In this document: positions 7,441-16,032 of the stretch, piece after piece
Layout: every line of letters begins with the position of its first letter
Position numbering within the stretch: position 1 is the first letter of the stretch
NCBI GenBank assembly: GCA_036752345.1
Contig: DAIOSV010000031.1
Location: forward strand, 1 to 28,177
Direction of reading: 5' to 3'
Length of the DNA: 28,177 nucleotides
Source of the DNA: UBA1715 sp036752345
Lineage (GTDB): Bacteria > Bacteroidota > Bacteroidia > Bacteroidales > UBA1715
Notes under the pieces: generated by a model
The model's database searches: none
Seen by the model: only the letters and a program-made list of their open reading frames with translations
What the model was told of the DNA's origin: nothing
Translations under genes and position numbers: made by a program

Positions 7441-9156
7441 ATTTTCCATAATGTCTTTTACCTCCAGATTGAGACGTTTTTCTCCTCGGAATTGGTCAAG
7501 AGAAATTGTGAAACAAACATCAAAGGATTCATTTGAAGAAATTGCATCCCACTTTTCTGCCATCCCAAAACCCACAAACGACAAGGTTCTCCCATTTTCA
7601 TTCTCTAAGCAAAAACGCATATGAGAATTCTCTTTTCCAATTTTCACAGAGCCATTGTCGTACATGTTACGGATAACAAATACCGGATTCATGTTTTGAG
7701 GGCCAAATGGTGCCAATTTCTCTAATTGTTCGTAAAATTCAAAGGTAACATCTTCAGCCTCCAACTCAGCATCAATCACTATTTCGGGCTGCATCTGAGA
7801 TTCTTGTATAGTAGAACTAACTGCTTCTTCAAAACGTGCTTTAAACTTCTCCAAATCACTTTTTAAAAGTGTGAGACCGGCTGCAAAACGATGTCCGCCA
7901 AATGCCACCAAGCAATCTGAACAACTATCTATTGCGGCATATAAATCAAAATCACCTACTGAACGTGCAGAGCCGGTTATTTTTTCACCATCACCACAAA
8001 GAATTATGGTTGGTTTGTAATACGTTTCTATAACTCGTGATGCAACTATGCCCACAACACCTTTGTGCCACGATGCATCATACAAAACGGTTGATTTAGC
8101 CTGCTGCATAGATTCACTTTCGTAAATCATCTGCAAAGCTGTCTGAGTAATATTTTTGTCGAATTCACGACGAGTGTGATTATATTCTTCAATCGCAGCG
8201 CAGTACTTTTGTGCTTCGTCTTCCGTGGTTGCCGTGAGTAATGAAATCACATCTCGCGCCGACTTTATTCGGCCGGCTGCATTAATTTTCGGCGAAATTT
8301 TGAACACCACATCGCTCACCGACAACGACGTTGCTTCACCCAATCCCGCATGCTCTAGCAAGATACGCACCGGTAGTAAAACCTTGTTTTTCATCTGCAT
8401 TTTCAGTAATCCGAAACGCATCAGCACACGATTTTCGTCAACGATTGGGACAATGTCGGAAGCTATGCTTATGGCAACGTAGTCAAGGTAACAATTGAGT
8501 CGTTCTTTTATCTGTTGCAGAGTGTATTTTTTTCGTAAACAGTATGCGTACAACAACTTATATCCTACACCACAACCTGAAAGTTCTTTAAATGGGTACT
8601 CACAATCATGCCGTTTGGGATCAAGGATAGCATATGCATTGGGGAGCTTTTCTCCCTGATTGTGGTGGTCGCATATAATTACGTCAATGCCACGTTCTTG
8701 AACGTACGCAACGGCTTCATTCGCTTTTATGCCACAATCTAATGAAATTATTAACTGGAAATGTTGCTCTACAGCCCATTGCATTCCTTGTTTTGAAAGA
8801 CCATATCCTTCGGTATAACGATCAGGTACATAGAAGTCGACATTGCACTGTAAATCTCGCAAAAAACTATAAACCAATGAAATAGCCGTTGTTCCATCTA
8901 CATCATAGTCGCCATACACCAATATTTTTTCATGACCATCTATAGCTTTCTCCAATCGATTGACAGCCTTCTCCATGTCTTTCATAAGCCATGGATCACG
9001 CAAGTCAGAAACATTCGGACACAGAAAACGTGATAATTTTTCTTCGGTGTCTATGCCTCGGGCATATAGTATTTCTCTGATCTTTGAATGGTAGTTTGTC
9101 GCAAAATCTTCAGGAACACGTACATCCTGTTGAGGATATTTCCATTTATAGTTCAT
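7432..9156 (-). CDS. recJ: single-stranded-DNA-specific exonuclease RecJ
   Basis: RecJ degrades single-stranded DNA 5'-3' in recombination and repair. The 574-residue length is normal. DHH-phosphoesterase motifs are present: D-Y-D-V-D-G-T at 83-89, S-L-D-C-G at 138-142, D-H-H at 163-165 and S-G-C-G-V at 193-197. The DHHA1 part has W-H-K-G-V-V-G-I-V-A-S-R near 363-374 and G-G-H-R-F-A-A-G at 420-427. A C-terminal OB-fold (about 455-570) completes the protein. The ATG at 9156 overlaps the stop of the upstream nucleotidyltransferase gene by four bases (ATGA), which supports the start and translational coupling. Its last codons run into the metK terminator hairpin. Confidence 0.96.
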   Translation of the reverse strand: MNYKWKYPQQDVRVPEDFATNYHSKIREILYARGIDTEEKLSRFLCPNVSDLRDPWLMKDMEKAVNRLEKAIDGHEKILVYGDYDVDGTTAISLVYSFLRDLQCNVDFYVPDRYTEGYGLSKQGMQWAVEQHFQLIISLDCGIKANEAVAYVQERGIDVIICDHHNQGEKLPNAYAILDPKRHDCEYPFKELSGCGVGYKLLYAYCLRKKYTLQQIKERLNCYLDYVAISIASDIVPIVDENRVLMRFGLLKMQMKNKVLLPVRILLEHAGLGEATSLSVSDVVFKISPKINAAGRIKSARDVISLLTATTEDEAQKYCAAIEEYNHTRREFDKNITQTALQMIYESESMQQAKSTVLYDASWHKGVVGIVASRVIETYYKPTIILCGDGEKITGSARSVGDFDLYAAIDSCSDCLVAFGGHRFAAGLTLLKSDLEKFKARFEEAVSSTIQESQMQPEIVIDAELEAEDVTFEFYEQLEKLAPFGPQNMNPVFVIRNMYDNGSVKIGKENSHMRFCLENENGRTLSFVGFGMAEKWDAISSNESFDVCFTISLDQFRGEKRLNLEVKDIMENKK

Positions 9157-9890
9157 TGTAGATATTCAAATTTCTGATTTTTAATGAGACGTTCATTCTC
9201 GGCCAATTCTTCATATTTACCAATGTCCAACCAAAAATCTCCCGTGTGATCATATGCGAGTATTGAATGACTTTTTGCTAAACGTAAATACAAATCCATA
9301 ATTGGAAACGCTCCTGTTTCTGTTATGTGCTGAAAAATTTCGGGGCTTATAATTTGTATTCCGCTAAAAGCAAGTGGAGTGTACTGTTTTCGTTGATGTA
9401 CAATGATTTTCTCGTTTTTCATTCGATTTTCCCATGCACACAATTGACTCATTTCATCAAAAAGTAAATATCGAGAGGTTTCTCGTTTACTTACAGCCAA
9501 GGTAGCAAGCGCTTTATGCTGTTTGTGATATTGCATCATTTTTGAAAAATCTATGGAACTTATAACATCAACATTACAAATAAGGAAAGGTTCTTCCCCG
9601 TCAAGAAATTTTTTGGCATGTAGCAATCCCCCTCCGGTATCTAACAAATGTGATGTTTCGTCTGAAATGGAAATTGGAATGCCAAAATTGTGTGTGTTTA
9701 CAAAATCTATGATTTTATTAGAAAAATGATGGACATTCACGACAATTTCGGTAAAACCGAAGTACTTGAGTTTCAAGATTGCATGTTCTAGCAAAGTACG
9801 ACCGCTGCATTCGACCATAGCTTTGGGCCGGTCAATTGTCAAAGGATACAAACGAGATCCTAAGCCTGCTGCGAGAATCATAGCTTTCAT
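9153..9890 (-). CDS. sugar-phosphate nucleotidyltransferase (MurU / mannose-1-phosphate guanylyltransferase-like)
   Basis: A 245-residue cytosolic NTP_transferase-fold enzyme, expected to join an NTP and a sugar-1-phosphate into an NDP-sugar. The N-terminus M-I-L-A-A-G-L-G-S-R-L-Y-P-L-T (4-18) followed by R-P-K (21-23) is the nucleotide-binding signature. D-T-G-G-G-L at 84-89 and the metal-binding N-V-D-V-I at 106-110 follow, and F-W-L-D-I-G near 221-226 is the usual C-terminal motif. The length and lack of a C-terminal beta-helix fit the MurU-like class (N-acetylmuramate-1-phosphate uridylyltransferase), but the partner kinase AmgK is not next to it, so the sugar remains undefined. It is the first gene of a two-gene unit with recJ. 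Confidence 0.85.
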   Translation of the reverse strand: MKAMILAAGLGSRLYPLTIDRPKAMVECSGRTLLEHAILKLKYFGFTEIVVNVHHFSNKIIDFVNTHNFGIPISISDETSHLLDTGGGLLHAKKFLDGEEPFLICNVDVISSIDFSKMMQYHKQHKALATLAVSKRETSRYLLFDEMSQLCAWENRMKNEKIIVHQRKQYTPLAFSGIQIISPEIFQHITETGAFPIMDLYLRLAKSHSILAYDHTGDFWLDIGKYEELAENERLIKNQKFEYLQ

Positions 9891-9912
9891 TGCGTACTCT
9901 TTTATAATAATG

Positions 9913-9941
9913 TAAATATACGAAAAAAAACAGCAATCAAA
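9913..9941 (-). promoter_or_regulatory. promoter for the nucleotidyltransferase-recJ unit
   Basis: On the minus strand TTTG (9941-9938) is followed after 17 bases by TATATTTA (9920-9913), which matches seven of eight positions of TAnnTTTG. It lies 22 bases upstream of the ATG at 9890. Confidence 0.45.
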
Positions 9942-10017
9942 TAGGTTTCACTCATTATTTCTCAAGAGGAATAACGAGTAGAGCCTTTAAACGTCACTAT
10001 TGAAGATTATTCTGATG

Positions 10018-10049
10018 CAATAGCAGATGAATATATTCCTCTGCTATTG
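10018..10049. repeat. inverted repeat after the SPOR gene (possible transcript-end hairpin)
   Basis: CAATAGCAGA (10018-10027) pairs perfectly with TCTGCTATTG (10040-10049). The 12-base loop itself contains the palindrome GAATATATTC. It begins five bases after the SPOR stop codon on the minus strand, so it would form at the end of that transcript. No T run follows, so it is not a textbook terminator; it may protect the RNA 3' end. Confidence 0.5.
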
Positions 10050-10053
10050 ATTG

Positions 10054-11001
10054 TTAGAACGATACTCGTTTCCCATTACTATAGGCAACGACAAAACAAC
10101 CTTTGAAACCTTTTTCTGCCAATGTGTTTCTAAACTGTGCAGCTTCATCGTATGATTTAAAGGAACCTGCAACATATTTTTTCATCCCATTTTCTGAGAG
10201 CACCGATACTTCTGTTTTTTCGCCTACTTGTTTCTTTATCTCTTTTAATGCCTGCGGAGACTCGTTTTGCAATGCAAACACTTGTACTCGGTATATCTGT
10301 CCCGCTACCGATGGCTTTTTCGAAGTGGTTGAGGCTGCAGCCTTTGTCTGAGCTTGAGGCTGCGTCTGTGTTCTTGGACTAGCTGTGGTTGTTACTTTTT
10401 TATTCGCAGTTGTGCTTGCTGTTTGCGTTACTTGTGTTGTTTGAGCCGTTTGTGTTTTTTTAGCATCTGCAACTTTTTGTTTTGCTTCCTTCTCAGCCTC
10501 AGCCTTTGCAATATTTGGATCCATAGCAGGTTTTTGCCCTAGTGCAGCCATATCCTCGGTTGTTACCACTTTTATAGTAGGACCTTGCGTCTTCATAGCA
10601 GTGGTATCTTGTGCTACTTCTGATGCTATTTTTGATATGGTTGGCTTCTTTGCCTCCGTTCGTTGCAACATTACCGGCATTGCAGCACCTGATGTTTGCG
10701 GCGCCTCCGGCTCTATTGGGGTTGAAGATATTTGTATTTTTGGAATAACGGTGTCGTTATACATTCTCTGATTAGTTTTTATCGCGGTATCTGTCTTAAC
10801 TTTAACTGCCGACATCTTTACAGAATCCGTTCCTATTATGTCTATGGGACTCACCGCATTCAACGTTGTATCCGGAGGAACTGTCTCTTTTACATTGTCG
10901 CTTATTTCAAGAGGAGGCAAATCAAACAAAGCATCGGCTTCTTGAGCAACAAGACTTGTTGCAAATACGAGAGAAACAGCCGATACTATCAAACGTTTCA
11001 T
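10054..11001 (-). CDS. exported SPOR-domain protein
   Basis: A 315-residue exported protein that probably binds peptidoglycan. The signal peptide M-K-R-L-I-V-S-A-V-S-L-V-F-A-T-S-L-V-A-Q covers 1-20. A long low-complexity linker rich in Thr, Ala, Gln and Lys (about 150-230) leads to a C-terminal SPOR domain (about 235-315) with I-Y-R-V-Q-V-F-A near 237-244, K-K-Y-V-A-G-S-F near 275-282 and G-F-K-G-C-F-V-V near 299-306. SPOR domains bind denuded glycan strands, often at division sites. I chose the ATG at 11001 because it places the signal peptide at the N-terminus; an upstream in-frame ATG at 11037 would add a charged segment and overlap the preceding gene. It lies four bases after the small HigA-like gene and may share its transcript. 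Confidence 0.8.
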   Translation of the reverse strand: MKRLIVSAVSLVFATSLVAQEADALFDLPPLEISDNVKETVPPDTTLNAVSPIDIIGTDSVKMSAVKVKTDTAIKTNQRMYNDTVIPKIQISSTPIEPEAPQTSGAAMPVMLQRTEAKKPTISKIASEVAQDTTAMKTQGPTIKVVTTEDMAALGQKPAMDPNIAKAEAEKEAKQKVADAKKTQTAQTTQVTQTASTTANKKVTTTASPRTQTQPQAQTKAAASTTSKKPSVAGQIYRVQVFALQNESPQALKEIKKQVGEKTEVSVLSENGMKKYVAGSFKSYDEAAQFRNTLAEKGFKGCFVVAYSNGKRVSF

Positions 11002-11005
11002 TATT

Positions 11006-11161
11006 CTATGAGCATAAACCATCTTCATAATCCTCAATTAAATCTGTTAAATGTTGTAATTCCTCGTATTCAGGACTGCCCGGCTTTGCATTCATCAATG
11101 TATCAATGCGTTGCAATACGTTTTGGTAATCCTCTTCGTTATTGATTTTTTCGATTTCCAT
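11006..11161 (-). CDS. 51-residue protein resembling the HigA-family antitoxin N-terminus, without HTH
   Basis: A very small acidic protein whose whole length resembles the N-terminal segment of HigA-type antitoxins (COG5499 group): M-E-I-E-K-I-N-N-E-E-D-Y then R-I-D-T-L-M near 18-23, P-G-S-P-E-Y-E-E-L near 27-35 and L-I-E-D-Y-E-D near 41-47. In full antitoxins a helix-turn-helix DNA-binding domain follows. Here the frame stops after G-L-C-S and the SPOR gene begins four bases later, so that domain is absent. No toxin gene is next to it. The ATG at 11161 matches the family start and lies five bases after the DUF4380 stop; an upstream ATG at 11191 would overlap that gene by 25 bases. It may be a remnant or a separate small protein. 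I cannot assign a function. Confidence 0.6.
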   Translation of the reverse strand: MEIEKINNEEDYQNVLQRIDTLMNAKPGSPEYEELQHLTDLIEDYEDGLCS

Positions 11162-11166
11162 ACCTA

Positions 11167-12066
11167 CTAATTTTTCTTTGTAATATTCCAAACTTCATAC
11201 GATGTAATACACTCATCTATCTGCAAATGCTTGTATGGAGAGTGGTATTCTATTTCTAATAAATCATTATCATCGCCATGTTCGGTGTGATTATAAATTT
11301 CAACTAACCCCTGTGCCGGATGTATTTCGTTTTTGGCGTGCAATTCAAAAAGAATTTGCATTACGTAGTTACCGGTTTCTATTGATATTTCTGGCTTTGC
11401 CGGATAAATGAATGTCTTTGAACTGCGTTCCGAAAAATCTTGAGGTGGTTTTTGCGAACAATATGAAAAATGACCATCTGAAATTTCATATGGCATTTCG
11501 GTAGATTGTTCGCTCAAAACTGGCACCACACGGACATTCTCAGGAGTTGCCGAAACTTTCATTTTGCATTTGCCATCAAAACGAGTATTGTGCCATACGT
11601 CCCATGCACATGGTTCATCGGATGTATTCCATACCGTTGCTTGCACAAACACGCTTCCGTCAGGATTTACTGCTATTTCTTTTTCTATCGTTACGCCGGA
11701 AATTGGACTATGAGGTCCTACCAACTGAATTGTCGATTCGGTTTTTTTAACCACCTTATATTCAGCCATATACAAATATGGATCGGGGGGCCATTCCGCA
11801 GCATCTTGCTTTCGTTGTTGGTGAACCGACTGATGACTCCACCAGTCTTTTTGCGGTCCAAGCCAAACAGTATGGCCGTTGTACGGCATAAAATCGGTAT
11901 TTTCGTCAACTACGGGTTTTTGCGAAAAATCCCACAAGGCAGGATTTGACTTTATGAGATTTGGAGATTTATCTTTCGTTACCGAAACTATCGTCCCTCC
12001 TATCTCAGGAATAATGCCAACAGTAACGCCTGCATTTGTTATATATTGAACAAATTTATTCTCCAT
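11167..12066 (-). CDS. DUF4380 family protein (aldose-epimerase-like fold)
   Basis: A 299-residue, probably cytosolic protein that resembles the DUF4380 family, related in fold to galactose mutarotases. Seen are an N-terminal beta-rich part with G-I-I-P-E-I-G-G-T-I near 17-26, a W-L-G-P-Q-K-D-W-W motif near 68-76, W-P-P-D-P-Y near 91-96, a central W-D-V-W-H-N-T-R-F near 155-163 with the H-N-T pair common in this group, and many beta strands. No signal peptide is seen from the ATG at 12066. An in-frame ATG at 12180 would add 38 residues that do not look like part of the domain. The substrate is unknown; a sugar is likely from the fold. It is the first gene of a close minus-strand run with the HigA-like and SPOR genes. 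Confidence 0.65.
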   Translation of the reverse strand: MENKFVQYITNAGVTVGIIPEIGGTIVSVTKDKSPNLIKSNPALWDFSQKPVVDENTDFMPYNGHTVWLGPQKDWWSHQSVHQQRKQDAAEWPPDPYLYMAEYKVVKKTESTIQLVGPHSPISGVTIEKEIAVNPDGSVFVQATVWNTSDEPCAWDVWHNTRFDGKCKMKVSATPENVRVVPVLSEQSTEMPYEISDGHFSYCSQKPPQDFSERSSKTFIYPAKPEISIETGNYVMQILFELHAKNEIHPAQGLVEIYNHTEHGDDNDLLEIEYHSPYKHLQIDECITSYEVWNITKKN

Positions 12067-12273
12067 TGAAAAATATTTTGCGTTAAAGGTATGAAAATCA
12101 TCTGAATTGATGAACTTCTTTATCTCACAAAATAATTGGGACAACAATTTCGGTGCTGTGAAACTGATAATAGACATCACAATAAATTGATATCTGCACG
12201 CTGCATACCAAGCAAAATCAAGTAGCTCTCCCTTTCTTTAAAAATAATAACGCGTAGGGCGCAAAATCGATTA

Positions 12274-12299
12274 TTGTTTCCTAAATTTTCCTACTTTTA
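12274..12299 (+). promoter_or_regulatory. possible promoter of the spermidine operon
   Basis: TACTTTTA at 12292-12299 matches seven of eight positions of TAnnTTTG, with TTGT at 12274-12277 upstream. It lies 23 bases before the ATG at 12323. The rest of the divergent spacer 12067-12322 shows no further clear signal. Confidence 0.35.
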
Positions 12300-12322
12300 T
12301 GCCAAATTAAATGTAATTCATT

Positions 12323-13531
12323 ATGGCAAAAGTTTTAATTATTGGTGCCGGAGGCGTGAGCCAAGTAGTCACATTCAAGTGTGCACAATATCCGGAAGTT
12401 TTTTCTGACATTATGCTTGCAAGTCGTACGAAATCGAAATGCGACAAGATTGCTTCAATTATAGAAGAAAAATTGGGGAGAAAAATTCAAACTGCTCAAA
12501 TCGATGCAGAAGACGTTCCCGCATTAGTCCAATTGATTAAATCATTCCAACCGAAATTGGTTATCAATGTAGCACTTCCATATCAAGATTTGTGCATTAT
12601 GGATGCGTGTTTGGAAGCTGGCGTAAACTATTTGGACACAGCGAATTATGAGCCAAAAGATGTGGCAAAATTTGAATATAGCTGGCAATGGGCATACCAA
12701 GACCGTTTCAAAGCGAAAGGTTTGACTGCAATACTCGGCTGTGGTTTTGACCCGGGACAAAGTCAAATTTACACTGCCTATTTGGCAAAACATTATTTCG
12801 ACGAAATTCATTATCTTGACATTGTTGACTGCAATGGTGGTGACCATGGTAAAGCATTTGCCACAAACTTCAACCCTGAAATCAACATACGCGAAATCAC
12901 GCAAAAAGGTCGCTACTGGAACAATGGGGAATGGGTTGAAACCGAACCACAAGAAATTATGTTCCCGCTCACCTACCCAAACATTGGTGTGCGCAATTCA
13001 TATTTGATGTACCACGAAGAATTGGAATCTCTCGTAAAGAATTTTCCAACGCTCAAACAAGCTCGTTTCTTTATGACATTTGGCGACGAATATTTGACTC
13101 ATCTTCGTGTGATTCAAGACATTGGAATGGCCAGCATTAAACCTATCAAATACAAAGGTATTGACATTGTTCCTCTTCAATTTCTTAAAGAAACATTGCC
13201 TGCACCAGAAACACTTGGCGCAAACTACACCGGCGAAACATCTATTGGTTGCCGTGTAAAAGGTATCAAAGACGGCAAAGAAAAAACTGCCTACATTTGG
13301 AATAACTGTAGCCACCAAGCCGCATATGAAGAAACCGGCGCACAAGGTGTATCATACACTACCGGCGTTCCTGCAATGACCGGCGCTATGATGTTCCTCA
13401 CCGGAAAATGGAGTGGCGCGGGCGTATTCAACGTAGAAGAATTTGATCCAGATCCATTTATGGAAGTAATTGGAAAACACGGACTTCCATTTGAAGTTAC
13501 CGAAAATATTGACCTTGAACTTACCTATTAA
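12323..13531 (+). CDS. carboxynorspermidine / carboxyspermidine dehydrogenase
   Basis: A 402-residue cytosolic enzyme of the saccharopine dehydrogenase family. It condenses aspartate semialdehyde with putrescine (or diaminopropane) and reduces the product with NADPH to carboxyspermidine (or carboxynorspermidine). The N-terminus V-L-I-I-G-A-G-G-V-S-Q-V-V (4-16) is a Rossmann dinucleotide-binding loop, and G-C-G-F-D-P-G-Q near 139-146 is typical of this family. The assignment rests mainly on the next gene, a carboxynorspermidine decarboxylase whose ATG overlaps this stop by one base (TAATG). Genes paired this way make spermidine in many Bacteroidota. The product could be spermidine or norspermidine; spermidine is more usual in this phylum. 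Confidence 0.9.
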   Translation: MAKVLIIGAGGVSQVVTFKCAQYPEVFSDIMLASRTKSKCDKIASIIEEKLGRKIQTAQIDAEDVPALVQLIKSFQPKLVINVALPYQDLCIMDACLEAGVNYLDTANYEPKDVAKFEYSWQWAYQDRFKAKGLTAILGCGFDPGQSQIYTAYLAKHYFDEIHYLDIVDCNGGDHGKAFATNFNPEINIREITQKGRYWNNGEWVETEPQEIMFPLTYPNIGVRNSYLMYHEELESLVKNFPTLKQARFFMTFGDEYLTHLRVIQDIGMASIKPIKYKGIDIVPLQFLKETLPAPETLGANYTGETSIGCRVKGIKDGKEKTAYIWNNCSHQAAYEETGAQGVSYTTGVPAMTGAMMFLTGKWSGAGVFNVEEFDPDPFMEVIGKHGLPFEVTENIDLELTY

Positions 13532-14667
13532 TGAAGGATTTTTATCCAAACATACCTGCTCCGGCATTTATTCTTGAAGAAACATTGCTTCGCCGCAATT
13601 TGGAAAAGCTTTCCATGGTTTCAAAAGAGGCAGGTATTTCTATTATTTTGGCACTCAAAGGATATGCCCTTTGGAAATCGTTTCCAATGGTAAAACAATA
13701 TCTTGCGGGAGCCACGGCAAGTTCTCTCAACGAAGCAAAACTTTGTGTAGACTACATGGGCAGCAAGGCGCACACTTTTGCACCGGTATATGCTCCCAAC
13801 GAAATTGAAGAAATTGCGCAATGCAGTTCGCACCTTACGTTCAATTCTCTCTCGCAATTCAATGCCTACAAAGATGTTTGCAAAAAACATAATGTCTCTA
13901 TCGGTTTGCGAGTAAATCCGGGATATAGCGACGTAACAACGGAAATGTATAACCCATGTTCGCCAAATTCCCGACTTGGAATTCCTGCCAAAGAATTGAA
14001 GCACGGACTCCCCGAAGGTGTTGATGGTATTCACTTTCACGCACTTTGCGAAAACGATTCATATTCTTTGGAACGCGTGCTCGCTTCGTTTGAAGAGAAT
14101 TTCGGACACCTGATAGACTCAGTAAAATGGGTAAACATGGGAGGCGGCCACCTTATCACACATAAGGATTACAAACCAGAACATGCGATTTCTTTGCTCA
14201 AAACTTTCAAAGAAAAATATCACGTTGACGTTATACTTGAACCCGGCGGTGCTGTGGGATGGCAAACGGGAGTGCTCAAAGCACAAGTACTTGATATTGT
14301 GAATTATGGCGAAAATCCTACTGCCATTCTCAACGTATCGTTTGCAGCTCATATGCCCGACACGCTTGAAATGCCCTATCGGCCAAATATTCGAGACGCA
14401 TTTTCCGAAAAAACGGAGCATTGCTATGCATACCGCATAGGCGGAAATTCGTGCCTTGCCGGCGATTTTATGATGCCGTATTATTTTGCCAACGAACTCC
14501 ACGTGGGCGACACCATTATTCTAGAAGACATGATGCACTACACCATGGTAAAAACTACCACATTCAATGGCGTGCAACATCCTGCTATTTGGATACAACA
14601 CGAAAATGGCGAAAACGAGTGTATCCGTACATTCACTTACGCCGATTTTAGAGATAGATTAAGTTAA
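13531..14667 (+). CDS. nspC: carboxynorspermidine / carboxyspermidine decarboxylase
   Basis: A 378-residue PLP enzyme of the fold-III (alanine racemase-like) decarboxylases. It removes the carboxyl group from carboxyspermidine to give spermidine. Visible are the N-terminal P-A-P-A-F-I-L-E, the PLP lysine K43 within A-L-K-G-Y-A, H-F-H-A-L-C-E-N-D at 168-176, the phosphate-binding G-G-G-H at 204-207, E-P-G-G-A-V-G-W at 237-244, and S-C-L-A-G-D at 307-312 with the catalytic-type Cys. The length is normal for NspC. It is translationally coupled to the dehydrogenase by a one-base overlap, and the acidic orphan gene begins six bases after its stop. Confidence 0.95.
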   Translation: MKDFYPNIPAPAFILEETLLRRNLEKLSMVSKEAGISIILALKGYALWKSFPMVKQYLAGATASSLNEAKLCVDYMGSKAHTFAPVYAPNEIEEIAQCSSHLTFNSLSQFNAYKDVCKKHNVSIGLRVNPGYSDVTTEMYNPCSPNSRLGIPAKELKHGLPEGVDGIHFHALCENDSYSLERVLASFEENFGHLIDSVKWVNMGGGHLITHKDYKPEHAISLLKTFKEKYHVDVILEPGGAVGWQTGVLKAQVLDIVNYGENPTAILNVSFAAHMPDTLEMPYRPNIRDAFSEKTEHCYAYRIGGNSCLAGDFMMPYYFANELHVGDTIILEDMMHYTMVKTTTFNGVQHPAIWIQHENGENECIRTFTYADFRDRLS

Positions 14668-14673
14668 AAACGT

Positions 14674-15096
14674 ATGGCAAAAATTGAACTAACCGACAAA
14701 CAGCTTCAAGACCTGCTCCAGTTGATGTACATGGGAGAATGGGTTTTACAAGCATACGAACCTGCACCCAACGCAGGCGACATTGAAACGCTGAAACAAC
14801 TCGTGTACGAAAGTGCCTACCGCCAAGGAAATGATGATATTGAATTTGATAAATCATCGGGAGGATTTGGCCCATGCGAGGAGTTTGAAGAAGACTGCGA
14901 CAAAACAATTGAAGCATACGACGACCACACGTTTTGGGAAGAATTGATTCTTCGAATGACTAACCGAGATTTGGAGAAACAAGGTGCCGACAAACTTTCG
15001 CAACGCGAGTTTGAAAAAAGACAAGAAGAACTCATCAAAAAATACGAAAAAGAATTTGGTGTGAACGGTCTCAATAATTTGAATATCAACAAGTAG
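14674..15096 (+). CDS. acidic hypothetical protein between nspC and rsgA
   Basis: A 140-residue, strongly acidic soluble protein I do not recognise. No signal peptide or membrane segment is seen. The N-terminal half is helical (L-T-D-K-Q-L-Q-D-L-L-Q-L-M-Y near 6-19), followed by a Gly-rich turn G-G-F-G-P-C-E near 63-69, a Cys pair (C68, C75), and a charged, probably coiled C-terminal helix (about 95-127). It sits six bases after nspC and one base before rsgA, so it is surely co-transcribed. The compact context and clean codon use argue for a real gene. A role cannot be inferred. Confidence 0.75.
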   Translation: MAKIELTDKQLQDLLQLMYMGEWVLQAYEPAPNAGDIETLKQLVYESAYRQGNDDIEFDKSSGGFGPCEEFEEDCDKTIEAYDDHTFWEELILRMTNRDLEKQGADKLSQREFEKRQEELIKKYEKEFGVNGLNNLNINK

Positions 15097-15097
15097 C

Positions 15098-16030
15098 ATG
15101 AAGGGACTCGTAACCAAATCGACTGGGAATATTTACAAAGTCAAAACGCAGGAAGGGATAACCATTGATTGCCGAGTAAAAGGGAAACTCCGTTTGAACG
15201 GCATTCGCAATACCAATCCTATCGCTGTTGGCGACTATGTGTTCTACGATTTGGAAAACGAGCAATCTGGAATTATCACCGACATTGACGATCGAAAAAA
15301 TTACATCATTCGCAAAGCGTCAAACCTTTCAAAAGAGTCACAGATAATTGCCGCAAATATTGATATGGCATACCTTGTTGTTACCATACATTCACCCCAA
15401 ACTTTATTGCAATTCATTGACCGCTTTTTAGTTACCACACAAGCATACGGCATTCCCGCCACCATTCTTATCAATAAATACGACTTGTTTCAGTCAGAAG
15501 AAGATCAAAAGAAAATTGAGGAATGGAAAGAAATATACCGAATTGCGGGTTATAACGTGATGTGCGTTTCTACCCTCACCGACTACAATATGGACGAGCT
15601 CAGGAATCAATTGGCAGGAAAAGTTGCAGCATTTTCAGGGAATTCGGGCGTGGGAAAAACGTCAATCATAAAAAAACTCACTGAAAACGAGAATCTTAAA
15701 ACGAGTGAGATTTCTAAGTCGTTTCATAAAGGCCAACATACCACCACCTTTGCCGAAATGTACGAAACGCCTAACGGCGGCAATATTATTGACACTCCGG
15801 GCGTAAAAGCCTTCGGACTTCTTGATATGAAAAGTGAGGAAATTAGTCAATATTTCCCCGAAATTTTCAAATATTCCTCTGATTGTCAGTACAATAACTG
15901 TACGCATTCTCACGAACCAAAATGTAATGTGATAAAAGCCGTGGAAGAAGGTAAAATTCCATTCAGCCGTTATCAAAATTACCTTTCTTTTATGGATGAC
16001 AAAAATGTGAAACACCGCGAGGCACAATAA
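15098..16030 (+). CDS. rsgA: ribosome small-subunit-dependent GTPase A
   Basis: RsgA (YjeQ/YloQ) is a circularly permuted GTPase that helps late maturation of the 30S ribosomal subunit. The protein is 310 residues, a normal length. An N-terminal OB-fold (about 1-70) precedes the permuted GTPase motifs: G4 N-K-Y-D at 126-129, then P-loop G-N-S-G-V-G-K-T at 181-188, then G3 D-T-P-G at 232-235. The C-terminal zinc knuckle has C263, C268, H270 and C276 (C-x4-C-x-H-x5-C). All key residues are present. The ATG at 15098 lies one base after the stop of the acidic orphan protein, so the two are probably coupled. Confidence 0.96.
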   Translation: MKGLVTKSTGNIYKVKTQEGITIDCRVKGKLRLNGIRNTNPIAVGDYVFYDLENEQSGIITDIDDRKNYIIRKASNLSKESQIIAANIDMAYLVVTIHSPQTLLQFIDRFLVTTQAYGIPATILINKYDLFQSEEDQKKIEEWKEIYRIAGYNVMCVSTLTDYNMDELRNQLAGKVAAFSGNSGVGKTSIIKKLTENENLKTSEISKSFHKGQHTTTFAEMYETPNGGNIIDTPGVKAFGLLDMKSEEISQYFPEIFKYSSDCQYNNCTHSHEPKCNVIKAVEEGKIPFSRYQNYLSFMDDKNVKHREAQ

Positions 16031-16032
16031 AA

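Noticed and set aside
10354..10700. Direct DNA repeats in the SPOR gene
   Set aside because: The region is a Thr/Ala/Gln-rich linker giving repetitive codons, not a structured DNA repeat or CRISPR.
11162..11191. Longer version of the HigA-like small protein starting at 11191
   Set aside because: The extra ten residues overlap the DUF4380 gene and do not match the family; the start at 11161 does.
12067..12180. N-terminal extension of the DUF4380 protein
   Set aside because: The 38 added residues do not resemble the domain or a signal peptide, and the spacer is where the upstream promoter would lie.
13542..14502. Long minus-strand open frames opposite nspC
   Set aside because: They are Cys/Phe/Arg-rich shadows of a well-supported plus-strand gene, with no recognisable domain.
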